Assembly (NCBI GenBank): GCA_011947345.1 | Contig: JAAVTG010000319.1 | Location: forward strand, 1 to 64,000 | DNA: 64,000 nt | DNA from: Phytophthora quininea | Lineage: Eukaryota; Oomycota; Peronosporomycetes; Peronosporales; Peronosporaceae | Direction: 5' to 3' | Shown: piece after piece, positions 1 through 12,094 of the stretch | Position numbering within the stretch: the stretch's first letter is position 1 | How the letters are laid out: the number at the start of each line of letters is the position of its first letter | Made by a program: the position numbers and the translations under genes | Notes under the pieces: model-generated | Told to the model about the DNA's origin: nothing | Databases searched by the model: none | Seen by the model: only the letters and a program-made list of their open reading frames with translations

Positions 1-3000
1 TGTCCGAGACTGCCGATCCTTCAATGTCGTTGGAAGTCATCGAGCGCGGCGATGAGCTGTCTGATGAAGCGGTCGAGCTCTCGGTGTATTGCGTCACAGC
101 CTGCATCGGCTGGTCGCGCTCCATCGACGCTAACTTGCGCGCACGGTCAGCCGCAGCGCGCTTGGTACGCAGTATCCGGCGGTATCGAAAGCGGCACTGC
201 AGCATGCGCACCACACACACGAACCGGACGAACTTCTTGCGCTGCACCACCGTGCGGATAAAGCCCTGCACTTTACCAGCATTCCTCCTCCGTATGGCCA
301 TAATTTGACGGCGTCGACGCTGCTTGTGAAGCTTCTTGTAGCGGAATCGCCTCTGCAGAGTCACAACTGCATGGCGATAGCGCAGATAACGACTTCGAGA
401 CGTCGCACACAGCACAGCATGATAGATCATGAGCATGTGTCGACGCAGACGCTGCGAGCGCATGTCCTCCAGGAACTCATAGGTCGGCTTCTTCATGAAG
501 ATCTTCGAGTATCCCATTTGGACTCCTACCGATATGCATTTGGTGGCAAACTGGCCTTGGTCCGAGCGCTCGCAAGCTCCCTGTGGGTTGGGCGTGTCGC
601 TTTCCTGCGGCAGCTTATCAAGCAGCCCCTTCAATAGCTCCTTGGCCTCGGCAGTGATGACCTCCATACCAGCATCCGAATCGGGGTCCGGCAGACCGAA
701 CGAGGTGGTCTGCTTCTTTGCGAGCAGCGGGTTTTTCGACCGCTTGAGACTAAAGTAGCGCGCGACAAACTCGTCGTGCGGTAATCGGATGGGATATCCT
801 GCGCGCGAGACTCGAACGGCTTCCATCACACCATTGCATCGCAGCTGGTTGAGAACGCGTTCGCGCTCGTAGATACTCGCCTTGCACAAGTCATTGGGCT
901 TTAGACATCTCACGTAGTGTGGGTTGGTCTGCTGGAGGGTCTCCAGCAATGTCGTCAGCTGCTCTTTGAACTGCAATCCGACGCTGGCGCCGCGGTGCTT
1001 GCTGGTTTGAGCACGTTGTCGTGGCGACGATTTGGCTCGGTCGCGAGCCGCCGATGCCTTCGCAAAGTGTGCGTGTGAAACTTCCTTCCCGTGTAGAGTA
1101 CACGAGCATATCCACAGCCTCTTGGTGAAGCGAATCCTTGTTCTTCTCGAGGAACCCGTCTGAGGAGTACTCGACGTGTCCTGCGTAGTGCACGATCGTG
1201 AACAGACCACGTGCTCTCTGAATACGTGACGCCTCAAAACGCGGGTGCGTGCCGCACGCACGGTAGAGTTTTGATGCCAATGTGGTGTCGCTTCCTTTTG
1301 GCATCACGCACTCCTCGTCGATAAGAGAAAGGATGCCAGTTGGTCGCTGAGAAATAAGGTTGACGCAGTCCTGGTTATCACAGAACTCGACGTACTTCCA
1401 GTCCACACCCTGTGCCTCGTACTCACGTTGCTCCGCCTTGAACACGTAGTCGTTAAACTGCTGCTGCAGCGTTTCGTTCGCAAAGTTGATACAAAGCTGC
1501 TCGAACGAGTTCTTGGGAACACCTCAAAGCCGAAAATGTCGAGGATACCAATAAAGTGAAGTCCGCCCTTGGCGATTTGGCTGTCGTCCATCTTGAGGAA
1601 GTGGTTGATTTTCTTCACCATCCAGTCGAACAAGCGGCCGTAAAGTGCCTTGGCAAGCGCATCGCGGGCGTTGTTGGCCTGCGCTGCAGAGAGTTTCATG
1701 CTCACAAAGTCGGTACCTGCGCGAATCCTGCGCACACTTAGCGCGCGCTCAAGCTTGGTAGCGTCTACTGCCATGAGGCTTGCAGCTGCGTCGCGTGACC
1801 AAATGCAGCTCGTTGCCAAATCTGATTTTCCAGCACCCGGGCCCATGGACTGGCCTAACCTGTCGCTGTTCTCGTCGTGCTCGAAAGATAAGTTACCAAT
1901 ATGCATGAGCGCAGCAAGAATGTCAAAGATTCCGGCGCGTTCGGCAGGGGTGAAGCCCACAACCTCCATAGCGTCCATGACACGTCGGAACATGTCTGCG
2001 TCCTTGACGCCGTCCCGACGCTGGTAGCACTCGCTCTGGTTCAGATAGCGATAGTGCAGAAATTGCTTCATGGACTCACCGACATCGCCATGGTCTCCAG
2101 GCGGCATCATGTGGCCCTTCGGTGGGTCCAAGCACCAACGTTTACGAGCTGCGGGGGCAGCTCCAATTGCCATTTCGTAAAAGATGTGGTAGTTGCGCTC
2201 GCCCTTGGACTGCGATACCAGTCGCACCTTCTCGAGCAAATACGTCTGAATACTGGCGCCCGTCAACCGCCCTCCGCTGGTGAAGTGCAGTTTGATAAAC
2301 TTGCCGAATCGACTCGAGTTGTCGTTGCGCAGCGTGCGTGCGTTGCCGAACGACTCGAGCAAGATGTTCGTCTGCAGCACCTTGGCCGCAATGCCCTCCA
2401 CACTCTTTCCGGCCACCGACGCCGCCAAATTGTTCGCGCCTGCCTGTGCGAGATACTCCATCAAGAACTTGGTGCTCTCGGTTTTGCCACTGCCACTTTC
2501 TCCACTCACGAGGATGCTCTGGTCGCTCATGACACCGTTCAAGCCGAGCATCATGGCCTTGTAGGCTTCGCCTGCCACTTTGTAAATGTGCGGGGAAGCG
2601 GTTCGCCGCCCTGTTCCGCATGGTGCTGCTACGCAGTTCAAAAGACTGCAAGTACTTGGCCATCGTGTTGGTGTCGTAGATGCTGGCGATCTTCTGGAAC
2701 GGGTTGACGGCCAGCAGGATGGCGCCCGTGTTGGTATAGATCTTTTGCTGGGCGAAGCGCGTCTCCAGCGCCTTGAGGATCGTCGCCTCGTTGAGCTCCA
2801 CGAGCGCCGTGAGGTCGTCCACGTCGAACTGCTTGGCGAGCTGGCCGTCGGCCAGGCGCACGTCCTCTGCGTCCTGCATGGGGTCCTCCGGCACGCCGCG
2901 CTCGACGACGGCGCCGTCCTGGAACTTGATGACCACGACGGCGCCCGAGGCCTCGATGGGGCTCACGTAGCGGTCGATGACCGTGCCGCGCGCCCACTGC

Positions 3001-3041
3001 TGCGGCGCCAGCTGCACTTCCACCTCGGCGCCCACGTCCAT
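1..3041 (-). CDS. Unconventional myosin heavy chain (3' end beyond window, frame-broken)
   Basis: Actin-based motor ATPase of the cytoplasm. From the ATG at 3041 the reading shows a short N-terminal domain, the motor start (region coding for KIYTNTGAILLAVNPF), the P-loop GESGSGKTES near 2500, switch I NDNSSRFGKF, switch II LDIFGFE near 1540, and the actin-binding end TNPHYVRCLKPND near 900. Downstream are at least three basic IQ-like motifs (LQRRFRYKKL, VQGFIRTVVQRKKF, LQCRFRYRRIL). The frame stays open to base 1, so the tail lies outside the window. Frame changes are needed near 2600, 1519 (CCC run) and 1085. Protein conservation resumes exactly in another frame each time, so I favour base-call indels; near 2600 a tiny intron is an alternative. 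The myosin class cannot be set without the tail. Confidence 0.93.
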
Positions 3042-3837
3042 GGCTCTAGGATTTCGAACACTGTCAAGACTCGAAGCAGCAGCAACAGCAACAGCGCTCG
3101 CTAAAATGGGACGTCGGGGATGCGCTTCGAAGTCTGCCTTGGCGGCCGTTATTTGGCCTGTGCGGGAGTGCCAAGGGAGAGTCAGTCGCGAAATTACGTT
3201 GACCTGTGTGCCATGTTTCTGGCACAATTCAGGGCTGGGGGTACGACCAGACACGATGGCACAAAGCCAGGACGAATCGTCCTCAACAAACACTAAAACC
3301 CAGCCTTTAAAGACTGCTGCGTATGCGTGTTCTGGAGTTTTGTAACGGAAACTGTGCTCCCGCAATTGCGACGCGTCGCTTCGTGTGCATTTTCAAAGTG
3401 ACTTGGCGCTTGTATGAACTTGCCCCCATATCGCCGCCGACTCCAGACGGTTGCTGAGAAGCAACCGTGTGTGGCCCCCGTGTCAAATGCAACGGCGCGC
3501 TGGTGGCCCCAACGACTTTGCCGAAACGGCAGCAAGTCAGTCCGTCAGCACGGAGAAGTGCCGAGCAGCTCTGGTCCGCCATGGAGAGCACGGCCAAAAT
3601 TTCCTACCGAAAAGCGTGTCGAATCGCGGGTCCAAAATCCACAACTTGACCAAAGCTGGTTATCTCGGCGCGTGTGCCGCTCAGATCGTCGACGATAAAG
3701 AGTTGGCTACCGAGGATTTGAGCTGCCGATCCGAGGCCCAATTTCACATCGCACTTCAACACGGATGCTTACCAGCGAGCGTCTTTACATGCCTTGGGGG
3801 CTGCATTTCCCATTGTGTTGTCCTCTAAAAAAATACC
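3042..3837. other. Intergenic, myosin 5' flank
   Basis: This stretch separates the myosin start from the 3' end of the next minus-strand gene. Several short overlapping open frames exist on the plus strand between 3414 and 3828, but none carries a family signature or a convincing intron pattern. I see no repeat or RNA gene. Confidence 0.4.
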
Positions 3838-5535
3838 CTATTGTGTCGTGACAGTTGCCGACGATGGCGCCGACTTCTTCTTCTTCTTCTTGCCGCGCTT
3901 GATGAGCTCTTTCTCGCGAGGAACCAGCCGCAGCTCTCGCACGGTGGTCAAAAACGCATAGAGCAGCGAGCCCAGCGTGTCGTGAGTGAGGACGCGGACG
4001 TCGCGAACGCATCGATGGTGATCCGCCGGCCGCCGTGCGCCACGAACGCCGCAAACGAGAAGAGATGGTGCTACCGCCGACGATGTGTTGACGATCACTT
4101 GGCCGTCAGCTTGGATTACTCGAGTTACCTCTAAGACCATTGCGTGCTTGTCGACCCGGAACTCTGCTTTGCTACAATGTAGAAACAAACAAACAAAACA
4201 CCAATAAATGAGCTCGGGAGTCCAAAGCCACAGCGATCGTCGCACACAAACACCCGTGACTTACACGACTTGTAGAAGAATTTGCACACTCTGAAGCTCC
4301 GTCGCCGTCATGGGGGCTGGCTGCAGCAGAACGCTGGATAAATAGAGCGCGAACTGCGCGATCGAGTCGACGGGAGGTTCGTCCGAGTCGATGGTCCACG
4401 GGGTGCTTTTATTGCGCCGCTCACGGTGGTACTTTTGAATGAGCACGAACAGGAACACGGGGAACGGTCGATGTGTCTTTGCCTCGAACTCTGCTTCTAC
4501 TGCGCAACAACGAGGCCCGAACCGAGACAGACACAACAGTTGCATACACAAATCAATATACCGCCCGAGATCCAGCTAAGCACAGCAAAAAGCAAAACAA
4601 AAAAAAAAACTCTAAGACTACTAACCTGCGTCGTTGATATCTGCAAGTGTGGGGGCAGCCAGTGGTCCTGACTCCGCCATGTCCTTCTTCACACGCTCGT
4701 TGATCTCGAGCATGGCTGTTCGGAGCTGAGCAAATGTCGCCACGTACTGCCGTGCTAGCCACTGGAAGTGGAAAGCCTGCCGCCGCACCTGGTCCCCTGA
4801 TCGAGCGACTCCATCCCCACCAAACTGTTTCTCCGTCGATTGGAAAGGAACTCGAAATGTGACGGGTCGTCTTCCAGTCGGCGCACGCCTGGGAACTTGT
4901 ACCGCATCACGTCCGTCGGCAGCTCTCGAAAAATCTCGTCAACCGCGTCGTATCGCGACTGCAATCCTTCTGCAATCGCCCTCAATCGATTCACATCCAG
5001 CGAGCTGAAGCGCGCTCCTTTCCTGGCCCCGCACATCATGAGTATCTGTAGACAACGTTCATCATCTACATAAAGATCTGCATTTCCTCCACCCCAAAGC
5101 TCGCAAGACACGCTGCGTACATCGTTGAGCACGTGCAGATAGATCCGCTCCGTGGCGCTGCTGAGGTTCAAGGCCTCGCTCTCCTCCGCCGTGGGCTTGT
5201 GGTAGCGCAGGCCGTCGATGAAGCGCAGCATCTGCGTGGGCGGCTTCACGTCGTACGCCGAGTCGTCAAAGTTCTGCCATAAAATTCTCCACAGTTTAGC
5301 ACACTCAACCAGCCTCCACAGACCTCTACAGTCGCCACAGATGACGCACCTCGAAAATAGGACGCTTGACCACTCTGCGCAGCGCCACGTCGGGCAGCAC
5401 GAAGCGTCCGCCGCTAGTGCTGGCGCCCGCCAACTGGAACACGGACGCAGGTCGCGGCGCCGGGAACGGCACGTTGATCTCGTCCGCTGCCAGCGCCGCC
5501 GACAGCTCGGCGTTCGGGCCGCTGGCCTCCGCCAT
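3838..5535 (-). CDS. Conserved multi-exon protein, function not recognised
   Basis: The start is the ATG at 5535 (MAEASGPNAEL). Exon 1 runs to 5350. A 76-bp GT-AG intron (5349-5274) joins it in phase 0 to the exon beginning NFDDSAYDVKPP. The central part is well-behaved, charged, alpha-helical-looking sequence (RFIDGLRYHKPTAEESEA, FRELPTDVMRYKFPG). A frame change near 4798 in a GGGG run leads into the segment QAFHFQWLARQYVATFAQL. Two further introns follow (about 4510-4625 and 4175-4262), with a last exon from about 4170 to the TAG at 3838 that needs one more frame change near 3970. The C-terminus is very basic, with a run of lysines (IKRGKKKKKK). No signal peptide or membrane segment is seen. 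Splicing signals and sustained coding character make it a real gene; I do not recognise the family. Confidence 0.75.
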
Positions 5536-5660
5536 GCTGCGATGTGAGGGAGAAGAAGCTGGCCTTTTGTATACAGGCAGGCTATAAACAGATCCGCTTT
5601 TTCCGCCAATCCGATCATTGGAGGAAAGACTTCAATTGAAGCGTGTTAACTGAGGGATCT

Positions 5661-6908
5661 ATGGGCCGGACGCTGATCGTCGGCGGTGGGATCACGGGCG
5701 CAGCAGTAGCGCGGCTGCTGCAGGAGGCCAAGCAAGCGGCGGCCGATGTGGTGGTCTGGGAGCGCAACAGCATCGTGGGCGGACGAGTCATGGCCAGGTC
5801 CTTCTCAAGCAGCGAGATGTCCATGTGGACATGGGCGCGCAGTACTGGACCCCCAAGTCGGAGCTGAACGACGACTGGAGGCGGGAGCTGCTGCAAAGAG
5901 GCCACCTGACCACGTTTGCGCAGAGCCAAATCGCCCAAGACCCGTTTCGCAGCTCAGCCACCATGCACTACGTGTCTCCAGAGAGCAAAGGCTTTCGAGC
6001 TGTTGTGGAGCACTTGCTGGAAGGTGGGTGAGCAATGGATGAACGATAATGTAGGAGTATTGATGCTACTATATGTGGTAGGCACGACAACGCTGCTGTC
6101 GAGTCAGTTGGAGAAGTTCGAGGTGCTCGACGACAAGCGCATCAAAGTGGTGACGAACGAAGGGAAAGAGGACGTTGTCAGCGAGCTGGTGTTGACATGC
6201 CCCATTCCAAATGTGAGAAGCTGTGGTAACAGACCTGGTCGAGAACAATGATGACGATTTTGCTGTAGGTGCTGGCGATCCTCAAGAAGAGCAAGACGTT
6301 CCAAGTGGACCCTGAGATGATGCGTGCTCTGGAGGGAGTGACCTACTCCCAGCGCTTCGCTGCAGCCTATGTCTTTGACGAGACGTTTGCGCCCCAAGTG
6401 CAGGCGTTTGGATGGACAGCAAGTACATTCCCTACGATGAGAGCGACATCATCCGCTTCGTGTGCTGGGACCACCTCAAAAGCAGCAGCAGTCGCAACCG
6501 ACCTTGATCGTGCACACGTCGGTGGCGTTCGGCTCCACATTCATGGACGACACCTGCCACGACGACGAGATCCTCGCCTCGATCACCAAGTCGTTGCGAA
6601 AGCTTATCCCCGCTCCCTCCGAGGAAGACGCTCGACTGCATCGATGGCGGTAAGCGCGCTCACCACGTTGCTGTACTCAATGGCTTTCACTAATCGCGAT
6701 GTTCTCTGCACAGAATCTCCCAAGTCTCCATGCCGTATCGCAACCCACACAGCACCACCGACGACGAAGATGCGCCGGCAGCTCTGGTGCTGAGCACCCT
6801 CGCATCCTTGTGGCCGGAGACAGCTTCCTCGGTTCCGGCATCGACAACTGTCTGCTGTCTGCCACAGCCGCCGTGAAATTGCTCCAGGACCCTGACAGCG
6901 CCTTGTGA
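5661..6908 (+). CDS. Renalase-like NAD(P)/FAD-dependent amine oxidase
   Basis: A flavoprotein oxidoreductase. The N-terminus from the ATG at 5661 is a Rossmann FAD-binding fold (TLIVGGGITGAAVARLL, then VVWERNSIVGGRV), followed by DMGAQYWT, as in the renalase / FAD amine-oxidase group. The C-terminal flavin segment reads ILVAGDSFLGSGIDNCLLSA. Introns are short GT-AG: 6024-6081, 6213-6268 and 6650-6713. Frame changes at about 5803, 6420, 6478 (AAAA run) and 6797 restore a family-like protein on both sides, so the gene is probably intact in the organism. No signal peptide is seen, so a cytosolic or peroxisomal place is possible. The substrate cannot be told; renalase proper oxidises isomeric forms of NAD(P)H, but here that is only family inference. 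Confidence 0.82.
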
Positions 6909-7843
6909 AGAGAACAAATCCTATGAAAATCCACAGATTGCTGTCGTGAAAAGAACTACTAGTTTCTCAACCAAGAAAACCTTGTCGCACGAGAATTTCG
7001 TCAACACCAGCCTAGAAGAACGGGCTTTTGCAAGAAGCGGAGGTTATCGCAAGTTTCTTACAGTTCACACCTTTGATTGCAGAAAGCGAAGGCATAGTCA
7101 CTTTAGTTGCGGAAAGAGCCCCATGTCATAGGTGCTGTTGCCGGATCGATTTCAGTTGCCAGCGTGTCGTGCGGGACACCGTCCAGTTTACGCTACCATT
7201 TTCTTCATGCACTCCGTCAGCAGGAGGATTGAATTCTGGCGTCCAAGTAAGGTACCCGATTCCGCAAAGGGCAACAGTGAAAGCATGAGCACTTCTTCGC
7301 AAGCAGAATGTGCAGCTGTAATTCAGTGGTGATCCGTGGGTGTGCACCAGAGTTGGCATAGGGATATAATACTTGGTCTCGCAAAAGTGGCGCTGGGAGG
7401 TTTGAAGGACAGCTCACCCTCACAAATGTACCGTCGACGCCACTTGCGATTCCCCACCATGCCAGAAACAACGGTTGGTAAGCGCACAATGAACTGCAGC
7501 AGTCTAACAGGGGCACCATAGCTCCTGACACTCATTATGACATCTGAGATGAGTGCACCACGATATCTGCTTTCCGCAACTAAAGTGAACATGCCTCCGC
7601 TTTCTGCAATCAACGTTGTGAACTGCACAATAACCTCCGCTTTTTGCAAAACCCGGAAGAACGGCTTCACACAGGACCATAAAGAGTGAGTGGTCCACTT
7701 TATCGTGTTACTTGCTAGTGAAAATCAGTCTCGCATCCACTCGGGTTCACTCGCACATACAGGCGGCGCGCATCTCCCGGAGCTCAAAGGTAGGCTGGAC
7801 GAACTGCTGGTAATTGGCAACACGTCCCACATCTGAAATCGCG
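6909..7843. other. Intergenic with an inverted-repeat element
   Basis: No gene is supported here. The stretch is dominated by the imperfect inverted repeat described separately (arms at about 7017-7116 and 7570-7664). Confidence 0.5.
7017..7664. repeat. Imperfect ~95-bp inverted repeat around a ~450-bp core (MITE-like)
   Basis: The left arm (7017-7116) and the reverse complement of the right arm (7570-7664) share long stretches, among them GCGGAGGTTAT, TTGATTGCAGAAAGCG and CACTTTAGTTGCGGAAAG, in the same order and spacing apart from small indels. No transposase lies between the arms. Size, arm length and position between genes suit a non-autonomous DNA element, but I could not define a target-site duplication. 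Confidence 0.55.
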
Positions 7844-8649
7844 ATGGTTTGCTCAGGTTACTTGCGCAAGAAGTCTCGCCACGACCGATGGCAGCGACGC
7901 TACTTTGAGGCCACCACGCACTACCTCACGTACTACAAGGTGAGCTACCATCTAGTCATCCCCTGCTTGCACGGTATCTGACAAATGGCACTGCACATTA
8001 CGACCGACAGAACCGAGAGAGTGAGAAACTGCTGGCGTGCATCGATCTGTGGCGTACGCAGACCATCGACTTTAACCCGACGGACACAGACAAGCTCGAG
8101 TTCTCCATCGCCATCGGCGACCAGTCGTACCTGCTCAAGGCCGACAGCCAGGACGACGCCGCGCGGTGGGTGCAGGGGCTGCAGGCCCGCCAGCACAAGC
8201 CCGAGGGCACGCCGTCCGAGGTCTTCAGTCTGCGTAGCGAGCACATGGACGCCGAGAGCGACGCGTCCAGCGAGTACGGCGGCCGGCGGACCCGAAGACC
8301 GTCTTCGGACCACGGATCCGTGTCCAGTCACCGCTCGTCGCTGTCGCGGACGTCCTACGTCGAGCAGAATCCGGTCGTGCCCAATGCAGACGCCATTGCG
8401 CGGTCCTCGCTGTCGCACGCGGACGCTCCGAATCCGGTGGTGCCGAACGCCGACGCGATCGCTCGCTCGTCGCTATCGTATGCTGAGGCCCCCAACCCGG
8501 TAGTGCCGACAGCCACTTCACCGCAAAAGTATCCGATGGTGAACACGAACCAGCAAGTTGCCAGGTCCACGGTCGCGGGGGCAGGAAAATCCCAGGACGA
8601 CGAAGGTGCTGCCAACGCGCAGTGCTGCGCACCATGCGTGATCATGTAA
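7844..8649 (+). CDS. PH-domain protein with C-terminal CaaX box
   Basis: Exon 1 (7844-7939) codes 32 residues with the classic PH start (SGYLRKKS, then DRWQRRYFEA and YLTYYK). A 71-bp GT-AG intron (7940-8010) joins in phase 0 to exon 2, which completes the PH fold, ending with the helix DDAARWVQGLQARQ. After the PH domain come an acidic and Ser-rich linker and two near-perfect repeats of about 21 residues starting NPVVPNADAIARSSLS, then a degenerate third. The protein ends CCAPCVIM: CVIM is a CaaX prenylation motif and the two cysteines before it could be palmitoylated. PH domains often bind phosphoinositides or membrane proteins, so stable membrane attachment is inferred. This is one of the few genes here with no frame break (about 245 residues). 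Confidence 0.88.
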
Positions 8650-8928
8650 ATTGCAACGACGTCAGAAACGAGTCGACTTTCTCTTTCCTTTTGACAGTGC
8701 TTGCATGCTGAGCTCGAGCTCGGCTCCACTCTCCACTGCCTTTTGTAGACCGTATGAACAACTCGGAGCCGCTGGTCGACTCGTATGAAAAATATAAAAG
8801 CAAACGATATGAAAACGATGTTGGTGTTGTACAGCTTGCCGCATAAACTCGAGTTCCGCGTAATCGACCGAGAGCTCTTTCGCAAACGCAACGCAGTCAT
8901 CGTTTCTCCGAGCCGAAGGAAAACAACC

Positions 8929-10040
8929 ATGACACTGCCACACGACGCGATAATATTCACTGGATGCTACACTCGCGAGGAGACTTGGATCAAGCAACCG
9001 GGGATGGCATCTCCACGTACAAGTTTGACGTTTCTGACGGAATATTGTCGCTGCTGGGGACCACATCACAGGGTACCAACCCCATGTACGTTCAAGCGTC
9101 GGCGAAGATGTTTTCAAGCGGCAATCGTGTGCTGTACGCGGTCGATTCGGTGGCGGACGACTCCAAAGCCAACCCTGGAACGACAACCGGGTTTGTTTCA
9201 GCCATGGATGTGCATTCCGATGGCACACTGAGCTTCTCAACACGCTTGAGACCCACGGCGACTACCCGGTGCACATTTCGCTCAGCCCAAATGAAGATTT
9301 TTGGTTGTCTCCAACCACGGCGGGTACCACAGCGGCTCGGTTGTGCTGTATCCTCTCAATGACGATGGCTCGCTTGCTGCTGATACTTTCCTCCAGACGT
9401 TCCCAACCGGCAGCAGTATCGCTCCCTTTCGCCAAGAAACAGGTCACATCCACAGTTCAACGTGGCTTAATTCAAAGCACTTGGTCGCTTTAGATGTCGG
9501 TAACGATGAACTGCATCAATACGAATTGGACGAAGCCAACCAGAGCCTGAAGAAATTGCAGTCAGCTCGACGTCCGCCTGGATCGGGTCCTCGACATATG
9601 GCAGTCCACCCGAATGGCCGGTTTGCCTTCGTCGCGGACGAGATGCAAGCACCGTCGGGGTGCACGTCATCGACCAGAAGACGAAATTGTTGGGGAACAG
9701 AGCAGTACAGAACCTCTCGACTTTACCAGACGACTACGACGGTATCTCTGTTGTGGCGGACATCCAGATCACAAGCAGCGGCAGGTTCTTGTACGTGACG
9801 AACAGAGGACACGACTCGCTCGCCATTTTCAAGGTCGAGAGCAACGGCAAGTTGAAGCCACTTGGCTGGGAATCCTCGCGCGGAGAGAGACCGTGGAGTC
9901 TTGTTATTTACGACAAGTGGCTGGTTGTTGCGAACGGAGACTCTAGCAGTATCAATGTGTTTGAAATCGATGGCGCCACTGGAAAACTCCACTTCACAGG
10001 CAACTCGTACAGCCAAACTGCAACTTGTCTGCGAGTTTAG
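8929..10040 (+). CDS. Lactonase-family seven-bladed beta-propeller (6-phosphogluconolactonase-like)
   Basis: From the ATG at 8929 the product begins LPHDAIIFTGCYTR, the typical first strand of the lactonase (COG2706-type) propeller. Family hallmarks follow: DYPVHISLSPNEDF, VVVSNHGGYHSGSV, GPRHMAVHPNGRFAFVADE, and near the end RFLYVTNRGHDSLAIF with RPWSLVIYDKWLVVAN. These WD-less blade repeats are conserved in bacterial Pgl and in fungal and oomycete relatives. Pgl hydrolyses 6-phosphogluconolactone in the oxidative pentose phosphate pathway; some relatives are cycloisomerases, so the exact reaction is uncertain. No intron is evident. Frame changes are required near 8977, 9232, 9305 and 9650, each with conserved sequence on both sides. 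The stop at 10040 is 102 bp before the IWS1 start on the same strand. Confidence 0.82.
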
Positions 10041-10142
10041 GAAAGTTGCACTATTCTAGTTTTGATATACTTCTAGAATTAAAACTGTTATGAGTAAAAT
10101 AGAGCCCTTCCACATTTCCGCTCGAACGACAGCAAAGCAGAC

Positions 10143-11774
10143 ATGGGGAGCTCTGACGGTGCGTGATCCCTCTCCTTGTGCGTCCCCTACGTCCTCTAAC
10201 CCCCTCCCGACCTGCAGAGGATGAGCGCAAGAAGCGCTCCATCAACGAGATGTTCGGCGATGAGGACTCGGGTGACTCGGACGACGACCAGATCCCTCGC
10301 ACGACCACCACCACCACCGCCGACGCTTCTGGGTAATATAACCCATCTAAAACCTATCTAAACCTCTATTCCCTAATTACTTTTTGCTGTAGCTTGTTCG
10401 GCTCGGATTCGGAGAGTGACGACGACGAGGAGAAGCCTGCCAAGCGTCCTGCTTCTCCTCCGGTCAAAAGACCCAAGACAGAGCCCAAGGAACAGCGTCG
10501 CGAGCAGGACGAGTACGACTCGGGAGATGAGGCTGTAGCCACCAAAGAGGACGACGATTTCATCGATGGAGACGACGATCTGGCCGACGTGCTGGGCGAG
10601 TACGCCGAAGACCGTCAACAGTTCGACGACGAGCGGCCTATGGATGAACCGGAGCAGAGCCAGCAACAGAAGGACGACTTCTTCGATCAAACACTTAACT
10701 CACTTAAGACTGGCCGTGCCAGAGCCAAACTCAACCTGTCGCCGCAGGAGATGGAGCAGATCACACAAGAAGTGCTCTACCGCATGGATAAGGCCTATGC
10801 CGATGATCTGGCCAGCATTGAACAGCGTCGACCGGCGCTGGAGAAGCTCAAATTCCTGGACAATGCGCTGCATGTGCTGCGCAAAGTGCAGTTCCAACCG
10901 ATGCTGCTGGATTTCGACCTGCTCACGGTTAGTTTTTGTGTTGTTTTGGCAGGATGAGTTGGTGCTGACTGTGGAAAGTAGATTGTGAAGAAGTGGATCC
11001 AGCCTCTGGAGGACGGCACGCTGCCCAATGTTGGCTTGCGTACCAAGATGCTCGACATGGTCAGCAAAATGCCAGGTGCATGCAGTGTGCTGTTTGTGAA
11101 TGTTGATACCGTTACTTAACGTGTTATATGTATTCTACTAGTTTTCAAGGAGCACCTGAAGCGAAGTGGACTGGGTAAGGTGGTGATGCTTTTGATGAAG
11201 CACCCACAAGAGGTAAAGTGTTGATTAAAATATTGATGCTCAAGTACCAACTATTGACACATTTGTTGGTCAGACACCGGAGAACAAAGAGCTGTGTCGC
11301 AGTTTGGTTGAGCGTTGGAGTCGTTCCGTGTTCAATAAGACGCTGGATTATTCCAAGCTGGCCGAGCTAGAAGCAGAGAAAGCTGAGAATGCGGTCTACC
11401 GTCGACGCGAGCGCATGTACGTTTGCTTGGTGCCTTTTAATTCTCTATCTTCTAGACGCTGAGTATATCTGGCGTGGCAGGCGCAAGCAAAGAAAAGAAC
11501 GAACGTTCTCGTACAAGCGTGGTGGGAATGTCTTCAACCCCAGCACGATTCCAAGCAGGACGTGCTCCCTGGCTCAGAGCGCGCTGAATTACCGGACCAG
11601 GTACACTTTGACTTCTTGCTCCGTCCACAGTCCAAGGTGGACATGAACGCGATGCAGTCCAAGAAAGTGGATCCGGACTCGCGGAAGGCGCGTCTGGTCA
11701 AACGTATGCAGGAAATTGCTCGCCCCGGCAGGAAGAGCAAGCGCGCCACAGGTGTCAGCATTGAAGGCAGATAA
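10143..11774 (+). CDS. IWS1: Transcription elongation factor IWS1/SPN1
   Basis: Partner of SPT6 and RNA polymerase II in elongation and chromatin. Exons in order are 10143-10158, 10218-10332, 10393-10927, 10982-11075, 11142-11212, 11274-about 11417 and a last exon from about 11481 to the TAA at 11774; introns are GT-AG and 54-66 bp. The N-terminus is acidic and disordered (SDSESDDDEEKP, EDDDFIDGDDDLADVLGEY). The middle is the TFIIS N-terminal/IWS1 helical domain (LEKLKFLDNALHVLRKVQFQ, IVKKWIQPLEDGTLPN, RSGLGKVVMLLMKHP). The end is the family signature DPDSRKARLVKRMQEIARPG and KSKRATGVSIEGR. One frame change is needed inside the last exon around 11500-11560; the exact path there is unclear. 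Confidence 0.93.
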
Positions 11775-12094
11775 ATCAAGCCGTCCATTCGTAGCCAGCT
11801 CACCAGCGCTGTGGTGGTTGAGGGCAGGAGTGAACTCGGTCTGGAACCTGTAATTTGTACCTCGTGGGGTAGCTATCGATGGCTTGCATTATGCATACAC
11901 TACACGCTCCTGTTTCTCGCTTGACCATGGGTTTGTTTATTTTCATATCACCGAGTGCGATGAAGGTGGAGGCTTTGCGACGGCGAAGGTAAGTGAAACA
12001 CCTTTGAAACGTTCGACGCGGATGCGAGACGACGATATGTGTCTGGTTGTTTGCGTGAAAATAGCAGATAGCACGTTAGTGTCGAGGCGCCGTC
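11775..12094. other. Intergenic
   Basis: This holds the 3' flank of IWS1 and the 5' flank of the next same-strand gene. I see no gene, repeat or RNA here. Confidence 0.4.

Noticed and set aside
2586..3104. Plus-strand 172-residue open frame over the myosin start
   Set aside because: Antisense shadow of GC-rich myosin coding sequence; the minus strand carries the motor motifs.
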